64,000 nt of DNA from JAPOXR01 sp965221815. Lineage in GTDB: Bacteria; Pseudomonadota; Alphaproteobacteria; Rhodobacterales; Rhodobacteraceae. The notes under the pieces are model-generated. The model saw only the letters and a list, made by a program, of their open reading frames with translations. It was not told the origin of the DNA and ran no database searches. This document shows, piece by piece, positions 1 to 9,292 of the stretch; position 1 is the stretch's first letter; each line of letters begins with the position of its first letter. A program made the translations under genes and the position numbers. Location of the stretch: assembly GCA_965221815.1 (NCBI GenBank), contig OZ244915.1, forward strand, positions 2,604,001 through 2,668,000. Reading direction: 5' to 3'.

Positions 1-66
1 CATCGCATCGACCACCGGGCACCGGGACTTGACCTCAACTGTCAAACGGGTTGAGGACGAACAGGC

Positions 67-2358
67 GTGACACGCATGAGTGAGCCGACAGACACGCCGC
101 GATCAGGCGGTGTAGTAGGACTGTTGCCCGTTGCGTTGTCAGCGGTGCTCTTTGCGTGGTTCATCTCGCACGCACCTGTGATTGCCGCGGCAGACAGCCT
201 GCGCTGGGAGATGGCATGGGTGCCGGCCCTGAATATTTCGTTGTCTTTCCTGCTGGACGGTTTGTCGCTGACCTTTGCCCTGCTGATTTCAGGCATTGGT
301 GCGCTCGTCTTTCTCTATTCCAACACCTATCTGGGTGCGCATCCACAGTTTCACCGATTTGTCCTGTTCCTGTCCAGCTTCATGCTGGCGATGCTGGGTC
401 TCGTTCTGGCCGATAACCTGATAACGCTCTTTGTATTTTGGGAACTGACGACGATCACCTCGTATCTCTTGATCGGGTTCGGGCATGAGACGACAAAGGG
501 ACGGCGATCGGCCCTGCAGGCGCTGTTTGTGACGGGAGCGGGAGCACTGGCGATGCTCGCCGGGTTTATCCTGCTGGGCTTTGTCGCAGGCTCCTTCGAG
601 CTGTCGGTGATCCTGACGCAATCGGAAATGCTGAAAGCGCATCCGCTTTACGTGCCGATCCTGATCCTGATCCTCGCGGGAACGTTCACGAAATCAGCAC
701 AGTTTCCATTCCATTTCTGGCTGCCCAATGCGATGGCTGCACCCACACCTGTATCAGCTTTTCTGCATTCGGCAACGATGGTGAAGGCTGGTGTGTACCT
801 GATGGCACGGCTGCATCCGGGTCTTGCGGGAACCGATATGTGGCTGTGGACGCTGACGATTTTCGGGGTGGTCACCGCCGTCATCGCGAGCATTCTGGCG
901 CTGCGGCAGACCGATCTGAAACAGGCACTGGCCTATACAACGCTGATGGCGCTGGGGGTCCTGACGCTGTTTCTGGGACAGGAGAGCGGCTACGCGATGA
1001 CGGCGTTTGCCACTTTCCTTGTGGTGCATTCGCTCTACAAAGCCGCCCTCTTCCTTGTGGTGGGATGCATGGATCATGCGACCGGCACGCGGGAGGCAGA
1101 CATCCTCGGTGGGCTTGCCCGGGTGATGCCGGTCACGGCGATCGCGGCCGCATTGGCAGCCATGTCGATGGCCGGGTTTCCGCCGTTCCTGGGTTTTATC
1201 GGCAAGGAATTGAAATATGCCGGTGCACTGGGCGTAGCCTCGGAACCCGTCCTTGTCGTGGGTGCCCTGCTGTTGGCCAACGCGCTGATGTTTGCAGTGG
1301 CGGGTGTCGTGGCACTGCGCCCGTTCTGGCTGCCGGCGGGCGCTGAAACTCCCAGGATCCCCCATGAGGCCCCCTGGCCGATGCTGGCGGGGCCCGTGAT
1401 CCTGGCCAGTCTGGGAACGCTTTTTGGCATCTATCCGGATCTGCTGGAGCGCACGCTGGTCGCACCGACGGTGGCAAGCCTGCTTGGTGCTATCGAGGAT
1501 TCCAAGGAATTGACGCTGTGGGCCGGGGTCAATATGCCGCTGATTCTGTCGATTGTGACGGTCGCAGCGGGAACAGCCTTTTATGTGATACACAGACCCC
1601 TGCGCGCCTGGTTGGCCCGGATCATCGACGCTCTGCCCAATTTTGACCGGGGTTGGGACCGGTTCCTCGATGGGTTCAAAACATTCGCCAGGTGGCAGAC
1701 GCGCATCATCCAGACCGGCGTGCTGCGCCAGTACATGTTTGCCAACTTTGCCACTGTACTGGTTGGTCTCGGTGGCACCATGGTGGCCCGTCAGGTGGCG
1801 TTGACTCAGCCGGATCTGACGGATGCGACCGGGCAGAGTGTGGCGCTGATCCTCCTGATCATCGGCGGGGCACTGGTGGCGACAGTGACCTCCTCACGCA
1901 TTGCGGCGATGGCCGCCCTGGGGGTCGTGGGCATTGGTGTTGCCATGATCTTTATCGTCTTTTCTGCGCCGGATGTGGCGATTACACAACTCCTCGTTGA
2001 GACACTGGTGGTGGTTCTGGTGGCGGTTGCACTGTTGCGTCTGCCGACACTGGATGCCGGTGGCAAACGTTTCCGACCGGTGGATGCAGCCCTGGGGCTG
2101 GGCGTGGGCACAGTGGTGACACTGACGCTCCTGGCGATGCTGGAGTTGCCGCTCGACCGCAGATTGACGGATTATTTCGAGGTCACAAGCTGGTCTGAGG
2201 CATTCGGGCGTAACATTGTCAACGTGATCCTTGTCGACTTCCGGGCACTGGACACGTTTGGCGAGATCGCCGTTGTCGTGATTGCAGCGCTGGCGGCTTA
2301 TGCGCTTTTGCGGACGACACAACCTCTGGGGCGGAGGAAAGGGAAAGGCGAGCCATGA
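67..2358 (+). CDS. mrpA: Na+/H+ antiporter subunit A (MrpA/MnhA)
   Basis: Large membrane subunit of the seven-part Mrp (Mnh/Pha) monovalent cation/proton antiporter in the inner membrane. The protein is hydrophobic throughout and related to the NuoL/NuoN proton channels. The conserved Glu of the channel is seen in FWELTT near residue 126, followed by the antiporter stretch with HFWLPNAM near residue 215. The C-terminal quarter (APDVAITQLLVE near residue 640) is the MrpA-specific extension. At about 760 residues it is the short form with a separate mrpB, not the MrpA-MrpB fusion found in many proteobacteria. Start is GTG 67 or ATG 76; both fit. It overlaps mrpB by 4 bases (ATGA). Bases 1-66 hold no recognisable gene. 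Confidence 0.95.
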   Translation: MTRMSEPTDTPRSGGVVGLLPVALSAVLFAWFISHAPVIAAADSLRWEMAWVPALNISLSFLLDGLSLTFALLISGIGALVFLYSNTYLGAHPQFHRFVLFLSSFMLAMLGLVLADNLITLFVFWELTTITSYLLIGFGHETTKGRRSALQALFVTGAGALAMLAGFILLGFVAGSFELSVILTQSEMLKAHPLYVPILILILAGTFTKSAQFPFHFWLPNAMAAPTPVSAFLHSATMVKAGVYLMARLHPGLAGTDMWLWTLTIFGVVTAVIASILALRQTDLKQALAYTTLMALGVLTLFLGQESGYAMTAFATFLVVHSLYKAALFLVVGCMDHATGTREADILGGLARVMPVTAIAAALAAMSMAGFPPFLGFIGKELKYAGALGVASEPVLVVGALLLANALMFAVAGVVALRPFWLPAGAETPRIPHEAPWPMLAGPVILASLGTLFGIYPDLLERTLVAPTVASLLGAIEDSKELTLWAGVNMPLILSIVTVAAGTAFYVIHRPLRAWLARIIDALPNFDRGWDRFLDGFKTFARWQTRIIQTGVLRQYMFANFATVLVGLGGTMVARQVALTQPDLTDATGQSVALILLIIGGALVATVTSSRIAAMAALGVVGIGVAMIFIVFSAPDVAITQLLVETLVVVLVAVALLRLPTLDAGGKRFRPVDAALGLGVGTVVTLTLLAMLELPLDRRLTDYFEVTSWSEAFGRNIVNVILVDFRALDTFGEIAVVVIAALAAYALLRTTQPLGRRKGKGEP

Positions 2359-2774
2359 ATTCTGTCATTCTGAGGGCGGGCACCCGTTATCTGGCAGGGC
2401 TTCTTCTGCTCTTCTCACTCTATATGCTGATCCGCGGACACAACGAGCCGGGCGGTGGATTCATCGGCGGGCTGATCGGATCAACCGGATTTGTCTTGTT
2501 CGCCGTGGCCTGCGGAACGGCGGATGCCCGGCGCGCCTTGCGGACGTCTCCCCAAAATATTGCAGTTGCAGGGCTGGGCATTGCACTGCTGGCCGGGCTT
2601 GCAGCAGCCCTTTTTGGCGATGCCTTCTTCACCGGGCAGTGGCTCTTTGTCGGGGCGACAGAGACCGCTAAGGGCTTGCCGCTCTCGACTGTACTGGTTT
2701 TTGACATCGGCGTTTACCTGGTGGTTTTCGGATCGGTCTTGACGCTGGTCTTTGCGATGGAAGAGGAGATCTGA
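2355..2774 (+). CDS. mrpB: Na+/H+ antiporter subunit B (MrpB/MnhB)
   Basis: Small membrane subunit, 139 residues with four hydrophobic segments. The N-terminal signature RGHNEPGGGFIGG (near residue 24) is typical of MnhB. It starts inside the last codons of mrpA (ATGA overlap) and ends just before mrpC, so translation is probably coupled. Its exact role in the antiporter is not settled for the family; it is needed for complex assembly and activity in studied bacteria. Confidence 0.93.
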   Translation: MNSVILRAGTRYLAGLLLLFSLYMLIRGHNEPGGGFIGGLIGSTGFVLFAVACGTADARRALRTSPQNIAVAGLGIALLAGLAAALFGDAFFTGQWLFVGATETAKGLPLSTVLVFDIGVYLVVFGSVLTLVFAMEEEI

Positions 2775-2775
2775 G

Positions 2776-3141
2776 GTGGAGGCGCTTTTGGCCATATCCA
2801 TTGGCGTGCTGGTGGCCACATCGGTTTATCTGATGCTGGCCCCCAACGTGCTGCGTTTCATCTTTGGTCTGGTGCTGATCTCCAACGCCGCGAACCTGAC
2901 AATTTTCCTTGCGGGCCGCCTGACACCCGGCGCGCCACCGCTGATCGCCGAAGGTGCGGTGGCACCTGCGAAACTGGTGGCCAATGCCCTACCGCAGGCC
3001 CTGGTGCTGACGGCAATCGTGATCGGCTTTGGCCTGTTTGCCTTTGCTCTGGTCTTGATGTTCCGCGCATACACGACGCTGGGGACGCTTTACTCCGACG
3101 AGATGCGGGTGGCTGAACCGCGGGAGAATGACAGCATATGA
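2776..3141 (+). CDS. mrpC: Na+/H+ antiporter subunit C (MrpC/MnhC, NuoK-like)
   Basis: NuoK-like subunit with three transmembrane helices, 121 residues. The GTG at 2776 gives VEALLAISIGVLVATS, the usual MnhC beginning. The longer open frame from 2752 would add eight residues that overlap mrpB in another frame and look non-coding. The NuoK-like signature FGLVLISNAANLTIF lies near residue 32. The last bases overlap mrpD by 4 (ATGA). Confidence 0.92.
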   Translation: MEALLAISIGVLVATSVYLMLAPNVLRFIFGLVLISNAANLTIFLAGRLTPGAPPLIAEGAVAPAKLVANALPQALVLTAIVIGFGLFAFALVLMFRAYTTLGTLYSDEMRVAEPRENDSI

Positions 3142-4637
3142 GCTGGTACCTTGCGGCCCCGCTGGCCCTGCCATTTCTGACGGCGGTGGTCGCATTCCTG
3201 GCGCGCCACTTCGCGGCCGGGCGGTGGATTTCCGTATTCGGAAACGCACTTTTGCTGTTGACCGCAACCGTTCTCATGGCGCGCGTTCGGGGAGAAGGTG
3301 TGATCGCGGCCCAGATGGGCGGCTGGCGGGCACCCTTCGGGATCACGCTGGTGGCCGATTATCTGGGTGCGGTCATGGTCATGATCACCGCGATCACCGC
3401 ACTTGCCGTGTCGATTTACGCACTGGCCGACATCAGTGAGCGCAAGGAGTATCTGGGGTATCATGCATTGTTCAATTTGCTCATCGGGGGCGTGACAGGT
3501 GCGTTTCTGACCGGCGACCTCTTCAACCTTTATGTCTGGTTCGAGGTCATGCTGATCTCGTCTTTCGGACTGCTCATTCTAGGTGGTGGCAAGGCGCAAA
3601 TTGATGGCGGTGTCAAATACGTCACACTGAACCTTGTCTCGACAATTCTCTTTCTGAGCGGGATCGGACTCCTTTACGGGCTGACGGGGACACTGAACAT
3701 GGCCGATCTGTCGCTTGTGGTTCCGGAGGTTGGGAATCAGGGGCTTGTCACCGTAGTGGCAGTGATGTTCATGATTGCTTTCGGGGTCAAGGCGGCGGTA
3801 TTTCCACTGTTTTTCTGGCTGCCGGCATCGTATCACACGCCTGCCTTTGCCGTCTCCGCCGTGTTTGCAGGCTTGCTGACGAAGGTGGGGGTCTATGCGC
3901 TGATCCGGATGTTTACGCTGGTCTTCATCGGTGATGTGGCGTTCACCCACACAATCCTCTTGTGGGTCGCCGCATTCACCATGGTGACCGGGGTTCTGGG
4001 CGCCGCCGCGCAGAACGATATGCGCAAGATCCTGTCATTCCATATCGTGAGCCAGATTGGCTATATGATCATGGGACTCGCCTTGTTGACACCATTCGCC
4101 TTGGCGGGCGCTGTTTTCTACCTGGTGCACCATATCATCGTGAAGGCGAACCTCTTTCTCATCGCGGGGGTGGTTGAACGGACAGCGGGATCAACTGAAC
4201 TGGGCCGGATCGGTGGTCTTTATCAGTCCGCACCATGGCTGGCCGTCCTGTTCCTGGTCCCGGCCTTTTCACTGGCGGGCTTCCCACCGCTCTCGGGCTT
4301 CTGGGCCAAATATGTCCTGGTAGCCGCTGCATTGGAAACCGAAGGCTGGATCATTGCAGGTGTCGCCTTGCTGGTCGGACTGCTGACCATCTATTCGATG
4401 ACCAAGATCTGGGCAGAGGCATTCTGGAAGACCCATCCTGACGGGATCGACCCCACGCTGAACCGGATTGGCCCGGGAGATCGACGCTCGCTCCTGTACC
4501 CGATTGCGGGACTGGCCGTGATGACACTGGTGATCGGGTTCTTTCCCGAACCGTTCGTGGGCTTTGCCGAAACCGCGGCTACACAACTCCTGGGTCCGGC
4601 ACAGTATATCGATGCCGTGTTGGGAGGCACGGGATGA
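3138..4637 (+). CDS. mrpD: Na+/H+ antiporter subunit D (MrpD/MnhD)
   Basis: Second proton-channel-type subunit, 499 residues, homologous to NuoM/NuoN. Visible family features are the membrane Glu in LYVWFEVMLISSFGLL (near residue 137) and the conserved lysine regions FGVKAAVFPLFFWLP (near residue 217) and HHIIVKANLFL (near residue 332). It overlaps mrpC upstream and mrpE downstream by four bases each, as expected in a tightly coupled operon. Confidence 0.95.
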   Translation: MSWYLAAPLALPFLTAVVAFLARHFAAGRWISVFGNALLLLTATVLMARVRGEGVIAAQMGGWRAPFGITLVADYLGAVMVMITAITALAVSIYALADISERKEYLGYHALFNLLIGGVTGAFLTGDLFNLYVWFEVMLISSFGLLILGGGKAQIDGGVKYVTLNLVSTILFLSGIGLLYGLTGTLNMADLSLVVPEVGNQGLVTVVAVMFMIAFGVKAAVFPLFFWLPASYHTPAFAVSAVFAGLLTKVGVYALIRMFTLVFIGDVAFTHTILLWVAAFTMVTGVLGAAAQNDMRKILSFHIVSQIGYMIMGLALLTPFALAGAVFYLVHHIIVKANLFLIAGVVERTAGSTELGRIGGLYQSAPWLAVLFLVPAFSLAGFPPLSGFWAKYVLVAAALETEGWIIAGVALLVGLLTIYSMTKIWAEAFWKTHPDGIDPTLNRIGPGDRRSLLYPIAGLAVMTLVIGFFPEPFVGFAETAATQLLGPAQYIDAVLGGTG

Positions 4638-5113
4638 ACAACCTCGTCGTCAATCTGCTGCTGGCGCTGGCTTGGGCCACGCTTTTTGGTTCCTTCACTC
4701 TGCTGACCCTGAGCAGCGGGCTGGTGGTGGGATATCTGATCCTGTGGCTATTGCAGCCGCTGACAGGCGGGCCATCAGGCTATTTTCTGCGGGTCTGGTA
4801 TTGGATCAAACTGATCGTGATGTTCCATTATGAACTGATTGTGTCATCGGTGGCGGTGCTGTGGGACATCATGACGCCGAGTCACCGCGCGCGACCCGCG
4901 ATCATCGAGATGCCACTTGATGTGAAAACGGATGCGGGGATTCTTCTTGTCACAAACCTGATTTCGCTCACACCTGGCACACTGTCGATCGATGTCAGCG
5001 AGGATCGCAAGACCCTGACGCTGCATGCGATGTTTGCCGATGACCCGGACGCGGTGTGCCGTCAGCTGAAAAACAGTATGGAAAAGTGGGTCATCGATGC
5101 GGTTGAAAGGTAG
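4634..5113 (+). CDS. mrpE: Na+/H+ antiporter subunit E (MrpE/MnhE)
   Basis: 159-residue subunit with two or three N-terminal membrane helices and a soluble C-terminal part. The segment TLLTLSSGLVVGYLILWL and the later DAGILLVTNLISLTPGT motif (near residue 96) are characteristic of the PF01899 MnhE family. ATG overlaps the mrpD stop (ATGA). Confidence 0.93.
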   Translation: MNNLVVNLLLALAWATLFGSFTLLTLSSGLVVGYLILWLLQPLTGGPSGYFLRVWYWIKLIVMFHYELIVSSVAVLWDIMTPSHRARPAIIEMPLDVKTDAGILLVTNLISLTPGTLSIDVSEDRKTLTLHAMFADDPDAVCRQLKNSMEKWVIDAVER

Positions 5114-5119
5114 GCGGAC

Positions 5120-5419
5120 ATGACCACGTTTCTGGATGTGGCGACCCATTTCGGATTTGTCATGGTGTTTGCCACCGTGTTCTTTGCCTTTATGCGGCTG
5201 GTGCTGGGGCCGAGCCTGCCCGATCGGGTTGTGGCGCTGGATATGATGTCGGTCGCCATTGTCGCCTTTTGCGGGCTGGCAGCGATCCGATCCCGCGATG
5301 CGGCGTTCCTGGATGTGGCATTGGCACTGGCGCTCGTCGGCTTTCTGGCCACGGTCGCGCTGGCGCGTTTTGCCGAACGGCATCGATTGCGCAGCGAGGA
5401 GCAGGAGGAGACAAGATGA
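5120..5419 (+). CDS. mrpF: Na+/H+ antiporter subunit F (MrpF/MnhF)
   Basis: 99-residue membrane subunit with three helices. The sequence RLVLGPSLPDRVVALD near residue 27 is the MnhF family hallmark. It follows mrpE by six bases and overlaps mrpG by four. MrpF has been linked to cation or bile-salt efflux in some bacteria; nothing here tells the substrate. Confidence 0.92.
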   Translation: MTTFLDVATHFGFVMVFATVFFAFMRLVLGPSLPDRVVALDMMSVAIVAFCGLAAIRSRDAAFLDVALALALVGFLATVALARFAERHRLRSEEQEETR

Positions 5420-5751
5420 GCGTGTTGATTGCCGCCATCCTGCTTTTTCTTGGAGGCGCCTTCACGCTGATCGCGGGCGTGGGGATTATGCGGATGCCGG
5501 ATGTGTTCATCCGCATGCATGCTTCCACCAAGGTGGGCACTTTGGGCTCGGGTCTGATCATGGCCTCCGTGGCCATTTACTTTCAGGAGCCTGTCGTCAT
5601 CGTCAAGGTGGTGCTCGCCATTCTGTTCTTGCTGCTGACAGCGCCGATCGGGGCGCATATGATCGGACGTACGGCGTTGCGCATTGGTGTCAAACCCTGG
5701 GGCATTGCGACGACTGACCAGCCAAAAACGCGCACGACCGATATCGGCTGA
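5416..5751 (+). CDS. mrpG: Na+/H+ antiporter subunit G (MrpG/MnhG)
   Basis: Last subunit of the operon, 111 residues, three membrane helices. The motif GVGIMRMPDVFIRMHASTK (near residue 22) is diagnostic for PF03334. The ATG at 5416 overlaps the mrpF stop (ATGA); the longer open frame starting at 5269 is an artefact of overlap with mrpF. With this gene all seven subunits A-G are present in canonical order, so the operon is complete. Confidence 0.93.
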   Translation: MSVLIAAILLFLGGAFTLIAGVGIMRMPDVFIRMHASTKVGTLGSGLIMASVAIYFQEPVVIVKVVLAILFLLLTAPIGAHMIGRTALRIGVKPWGIATTDQPKTRTTDIG

Positions 5752-6316
5752 AATCGATGCTGCAAACGCCTTTCTGCCAGTTGCGGTTGCAACCGGGGGT
5801 GCGGCCTGTCTCCGGAAAGAGAAGCGGCCCTCCATCGGTTCGCGTTTGACCGGGCGCGACGACGCAGACAACAGTGCCATCAGCCCAGCATTTATCCTCC
5901 ATTGGAGAGGTGAGTGGCCCCGTCCACGATGATCTGAAAAGTCACCAAGGCGAAGAGCAGCACGGCGCACAGGAATGCGCGGCAAGTGACCGGTCGCACA
6001 TACGAGATTTGCGGCAAACAGCAACAGCGCCGCGCTTCGTGTCCCTACATATCAGAAATGCTTTGTCGCAAATCGTCCCCTTGCGTTATGAAGACCCTCT
6101 TTTTGACGTCCGCCCCAGAGAACAAAAACTGAAAAAGTATCAGTTGGTGTCATCACTGCAAGACCTCATATATCCACAATGTCTTGTATCCTGAATTCCG
6201 GCGCGCGCGGAGCCAATATCATGCAAAGGACCTGAAATTGCCCCACAACCATCCCCTGCCCGCGCTGAACATCATTTTCGTCTGGCAACTGCCTGGCCAG
6301 TGACTCGGCAAGACCC
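5752..6316. other. 565-base stretch without a confident gene
   Basis: Between mrpG and the calcium exchanger. Short open frames occur on both strands but none resembles a known family. On the minus strand near 5895-6000 there is a 35-codon GTG-started hydrophobic reading frame (RAFLCAVLLFALVTFQIIV) that could be a tiny membrane protein or a remnant; support is too weak to call it. Base composition falls in the last 250 bases, which probably hold the promoter for the next gene. Confidence 0.4.
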
Positions 6317-6322
6317 GTGACA

Positions 6323-7273
6323 ATGACAATTCTCTTGACCTTGCTGGGCCTTGGGCTTCTGGCCTTGGGTGGAGATTTTGTCGTTCGTGGTGCGGTTCGC
6401 CTGGCGCGACATCTTGGCGTGTCTCCTTTGCTCACTGGAATTGCAATTGTCGGATTCGCCACATCCCTGCCAGAGCTCGCGGTTTGTGTCGATGCTGCAT
6501 CAGGTGGCGCACCGGCATTGGCAGTTGCCAATGTCATCGGCAGCAACATCTCGAACACCATCCTGATTCTCGGTCTGGTCGCAATCATCTGCCCGGTACC
6601 CGTCTGTGCAAACTCGCTTCGTCTTGACAGCAGCGCGCACCTCCTGGCCGGGCTCTTTCTCGTCGGTATCGGCTTTGCTTTCGGTCGGATTGACTGGTGG
6701 ATGGGTGCCCTCATGGTCATGGGTCTCGCCCTCTATATCTTCCTGGTCATTCGCCGCGATGCGGCCATCGACAATATTGATCAACTGTATTTGGATGATC
6801 ACAATGATCGGCCTGAACAATCACTGACACGCGCACTCTTCCACCTTGTTTCTGGACTCGTTGCAGTTCTCGTCGGCGCTGAATTCCTGGTCACAGGCGC
6901 GGTTGGACTCGCCGAACAATTCGGTGTATCCAAGGAAGTCATTGGACTGACAATCACCGCGGTTGGCACATCGCTGCCAGAGATTGCGACGACATTGGCT
7001 GCTGCTTTGCGCGGCAATACGCAACTCTGCCTCGGTAACATCATTGGCAGCAATATTTTCAACATCACCGGGATTGCTGGTGTGACGGCTTTGGTTGCGC
7101 CACTGCCTCTTACCCGGAGGATCATCGAAGTCGATCTGCCTTTGCTGTTGGCAACGACGCTTCTGCTGACGCTGATCCTGCTCGCGGGACGGACCTTGAG
7201 GCGATCTGCAGGAATAATCTTGACCGCCAGCTATATCAGTTACGTCGCCGTCCAATTTGCTGTTCCGTACTGA
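6323..7273 (+). CDS. K+-dependent-type Ca2+/Na+ exchanger (YrbG/CaxA family)
   Basis: Inner-membrane cation/calcium exchanger of about 316 residues, built of two homologous halves of five helices. Each half shows the two alpha-repeat signatures: FATSLPELAV plus GSNISNTILILG in the first half, and VGTSLPEIATT plus GSNIFNITGIAG in the second. The conserved Glu in each SLPE motif is the expected ion ligand. Starts at GTG 6317 or ATG 6323 are two codons apart and cannot be told apart. It lies 46 bases ahead of serB on the same strand and may share its transcript. Confidence 0.9.
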   Translation: MTILLTLLGLGLLALGGDFVVRGAVRLARHLGVSPLLTGIAIVGFATSLPELAVCVDAASGGAPALAVANVIGSNISNTILILGLVAIICPVPVCANSLRLDSSAHLLAGLFLVGIGFAFGRIDWWMGALMVMGLALYIFLVIRRDAAIDNIDQLYLDDHNDRPEQSLTRALFHLVSGLVAVLVGAEFLVTGAVGLAEQFGVSKEVIGLTITAVGTSLPEIATTLAAALRGNTQLCLGNIIGSNIFNITGIAGVTALVAPLPLTRRIIEVDLPLLLATTLLLTLILLAGRTLRRSAGIILTASYISYVAVQFAVPY

Positions 7274-7319
7274 GAACTGAAAGTGACTTCGCAATGGGCA
7301 CCAACTTAGGGGCAATCAC

Positions 7320-8204
7320 ATGAGCAAATTTATTATCGTCCTGATCGCTGGACAGGATGCTGCGCTCCCATATGACTTCATCAATGACATATACGCCCGA
7401 TCCGGCGGGGTCGGCGATTGGGACTGGCTGGACGAAGGTCGCGCGGCAGAATTTGCCGTGCGGAAGCCTCCCGACGATCTGGAACAAAGCCGCAGTGAGG
7501 CTCATGCGATCGGTTGCGATCTCGCTGTTGTCCCCGCTGAAAATCGCCAGAAACGTGCCTTGATCGCAGACATGGACTCAACGATCATTGAACAGGAGAG
7601 TCTTGATGAACTTGCGAACCTGGCCGGTCTTGGTGCGCGTGTGGCAGCCATCACAGAACGTGCCATGAATGGCGAAATCAGCTTTGATGAGGCGCTTCGT
7701 GCCCGCGTCGCCCTGTTGAGGGGGCAGCCGGTGTCAATCCTGACAAAGGTCTGGAGGGAACGGATCTCGATAACGAAGGGGGCTGCACCGCTTCTCAGAA
7801 CCATGGCGGCGCAGGGTGCAAAATCGGCGTTGATTTCTGGCGGGTTTACCGACTTCACCGCACGGGTTGCAAAAACGCTTGAGTTTGATCGCCACTATGC
7901 GAATGAACTGTTGATCTCCGACAACCAGAATCTGACCGGCACTGTTCGTGAACCAATCCTCGGTCCGGATGCCAAGTTCAACCTGTTCACGACATTTCTC
8001 TCCGAGGAGCAAGTGTCCGCAAAGGACGCACTTGTTGTCGGCGACGGTGCCAACGACATTCCGATGCTGAAAGCGGCCGGAATGGGAGTTGCCTTTCACG
8101 CGAAACCCGTGGTGAATGCGCAGATTGACCTTCAAATCCGTCATGCCGACCTGACCGCGCTGCTTTATCTGCAAGGTTATCGGCTGGCGGACGCAGTGGA
8201 TTGA
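7320..8204 (+). CDS. serB: phosphoserine phosphatase SerB
   Basis: Last enzyme of serine synthesis: O-phosphoserine to L-serine plus phosphate, cytosolic, Mg2+-dependent HAD superfamily. HAD motif I is DMDSTI (nucleophile Asp near residue 84, acid/base Asp two further), motif II is the Ser in ALISGGFTDF, and motif IV is VGDGANDIPML near residue 240. The N-terminal ~75 residues form the ACT-like part seen in alphaproteobacterial SerB. Length (294) is normal. Its 3' end overlaps the convergent recO gene by 28 bases. Confidence 0.95.
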   Translation: MSKFIIVLIAGQDAALPYDFINDIYARSGGVGDWDWLDEGRAAEFAVRKPPDDLEQSRSEAHAIGCDLAVVPAENRQKRALIADMDSTIIEQESLDELANLAGLGARVAAITERAMNGEISFDEALRARVALLRGQPVSILTKVWRERISITKGAAPLLRTMAAQGAKSALISGGFTDFTARVAKTLEFDRHYANELLISDNQNLTGTVREPILGPDAKFNLFTTFLSEEQVSAKDALVVGDGANDIPMLKAAGMGVAFHAKPVVNAQIDLQIRHADLTALLYLQGYRLADAVD

Positions 8205-8953
8205 TTGTGAAAGGGATGTGCGCCACCCGAAGACATCTCAATGGCCAGTGTCTCAAGCCGCTGCCGCGCGGCTGTCGCCTTGTCAAGAGACGCGGTTTCA
8301 ACGAGAACGGCATTCAGGAAGTGCCTGGTTAATTGAAGGCCCGCAGCGAAGTCAGCGATCGTGCTGCATTCTCCGGTTGCCAGGCAGGCCGGAATTTCGA
8401 GGAGCTTTGGCGCCCACTTCCCTGAACCCTCCTCACTGACAGCGGCCCCGGAACGTGGCGAAACATAACGCAGGTTTTTCCGGCTTCCGGTGACCACGCA
8501 GCGGCTGAGATCAAGTCCACGTCCCGCTTCCCGCAACAGTGCCAGTTCCCAGTCGAGATACGCGGTCATCCACATCTCATTGGCCATCAGAATATCCAGA
8601 AAATGAATTGTCTGCAGATAAAACCCACCAGTCGGTGCGCGTTCAGCAAGTATGCGCGTCAGCAACGAACAGGAAGATGTGAGCGCGGCCAATGCAAGTG
8701 GATCGTGGAGCAAAGACGCGGCACGGCATGTCACAAGTTCAATCCGGAAAGTTCCCAGATGCTCGGCCAGACGGGCGCGCCATTCAACGGCGAGCTGCGT
8801 TCCCGGCTGCAATGTGGCTGCCATCCGCCGTGATCCACCGCCGCGCAACAGTCCGACATGGCGACCGTGATCGCGCGTGAAGATCTCAAGAATTGCCGCG
8901 GATTCACCGTGTCGACGCGCTGCCAGCAAAACACCTTCGTCGCTCCAGTGCAC
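8177..8953 (-). CDS. recO: DNA repair protein RecO
   Basis: RecO, 258 residues: binds DNA and loads RecA on SSB-coated gaps with RecR. N-terminal OB-fold begins with HWSDEGVLLAARRHGES, very close to the family start; the C-terminal helical domain has no Cys4 zinc site, common in alphaproteobacteria. It uses a GTG start, six bases after the upstream DUF1491 gene. It is the distal gene of the pdxJ-to-recO chain and converges on serB with a 28-base overlap. Confidence 0.93.
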   Translation of the reverse strand: MHWSDEGVLLAARRHGESAAILEIFTRDHGRHVGLLRGGGSRRMAATLQPGTQLAVEWRARLAEHLGTFRIELVTCRAASLLHDPLALAALTSSCSLLTRILAERAPTGGFYLQTIHFLDILMANEMWMTAYLDWELALLREAGRGLDLSRCVVTGSRKNLRYVSPRSGAAVSEEGSGKWAPKLLEIPACLATGECSTIADFAAGLQLTRHFLNAVLVETASLDKATAARQRLETLAIEMSSGGAHPFHNQSTASASR

Positions 8954-8959
8954 GAGAGA

Positions 8960-9292
8960 TTACTCGATCAATCCGGATTCGTCGAGCATCGTGCGGCCGT
9001 GGCGATCTTCCACTTCGATGATCCACAAGTCCGAGTCGCGGTTCATCTCGCGGCGGATCCGTTCATCAATGTCATGATCTTCGCTCTCCTCGGACAATAT
9101 CCAGCTGCGTCGATTGGTCTGAAAATCAAAACTGCGTTGAAACAATCGGGAACTGCCATTCATCAAGTTGAGCTTGACCATGACGGCACCGGAGTCCGGA
9201 TCCCCTTTTGCGACCACAAAGGCTGGAATATCCGCCTGCTGCAGATGTTGAAGATAGGCACGTACCCACAGGTCCGACTTCAGGCGAATCAC
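8960..9292 (-). CDS. DUF1491 family protein
   Basis: About 110 residues. Reads as the alphaproteobacterial DUF1491 family: RLKSDLWVRAYLQHLQQA at the N-terminus, then FVVAKGDPDSGAVMVKLN and a C-terminal DLWIIEVEDRHGR. Function is unknown for the family. The start is set by a GTGA overlap with the era stop (GTG at 9292-9290, TGA at 9291-9289); the longer open frame to 9364 would run into era. Position between era and recO is conserved in this class of bacteria, hinting at a housekeeping role, but no catalytic motif is visible. Confidence 0.85.
   Translation of the reverse strand: MIRLKSDLWVRAYLQHLQQADIPAFVVAKGDPDSGAVMVKLNLMNGSSRLFQRSFDFQTNRRSWILSEESEDHDIDERIRREMNRDSDLWIIEVEDRHGRTMLDESGLIE

Noticed and set aside
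754..1593. 279-codon minus-strand frame
   Set aside because: Shadow of mrpA; rich in His, Gln and Arg as expected for antisense of a membrane gene.
5895..6000. 35-codon hydrophobic minus-strand frame downstream of mrpG
   Set aside because: Looks like a membrane peptide but has only a GTG start, no ribosome site and no family; left as a comment in the gap entry.
5062..6024. 320-codon minus-strand open frame
   Set aside because: It lies antisense to mrpF and mrpG, whose family matches are strong; the protein is Arg/Ser-rich without family features.
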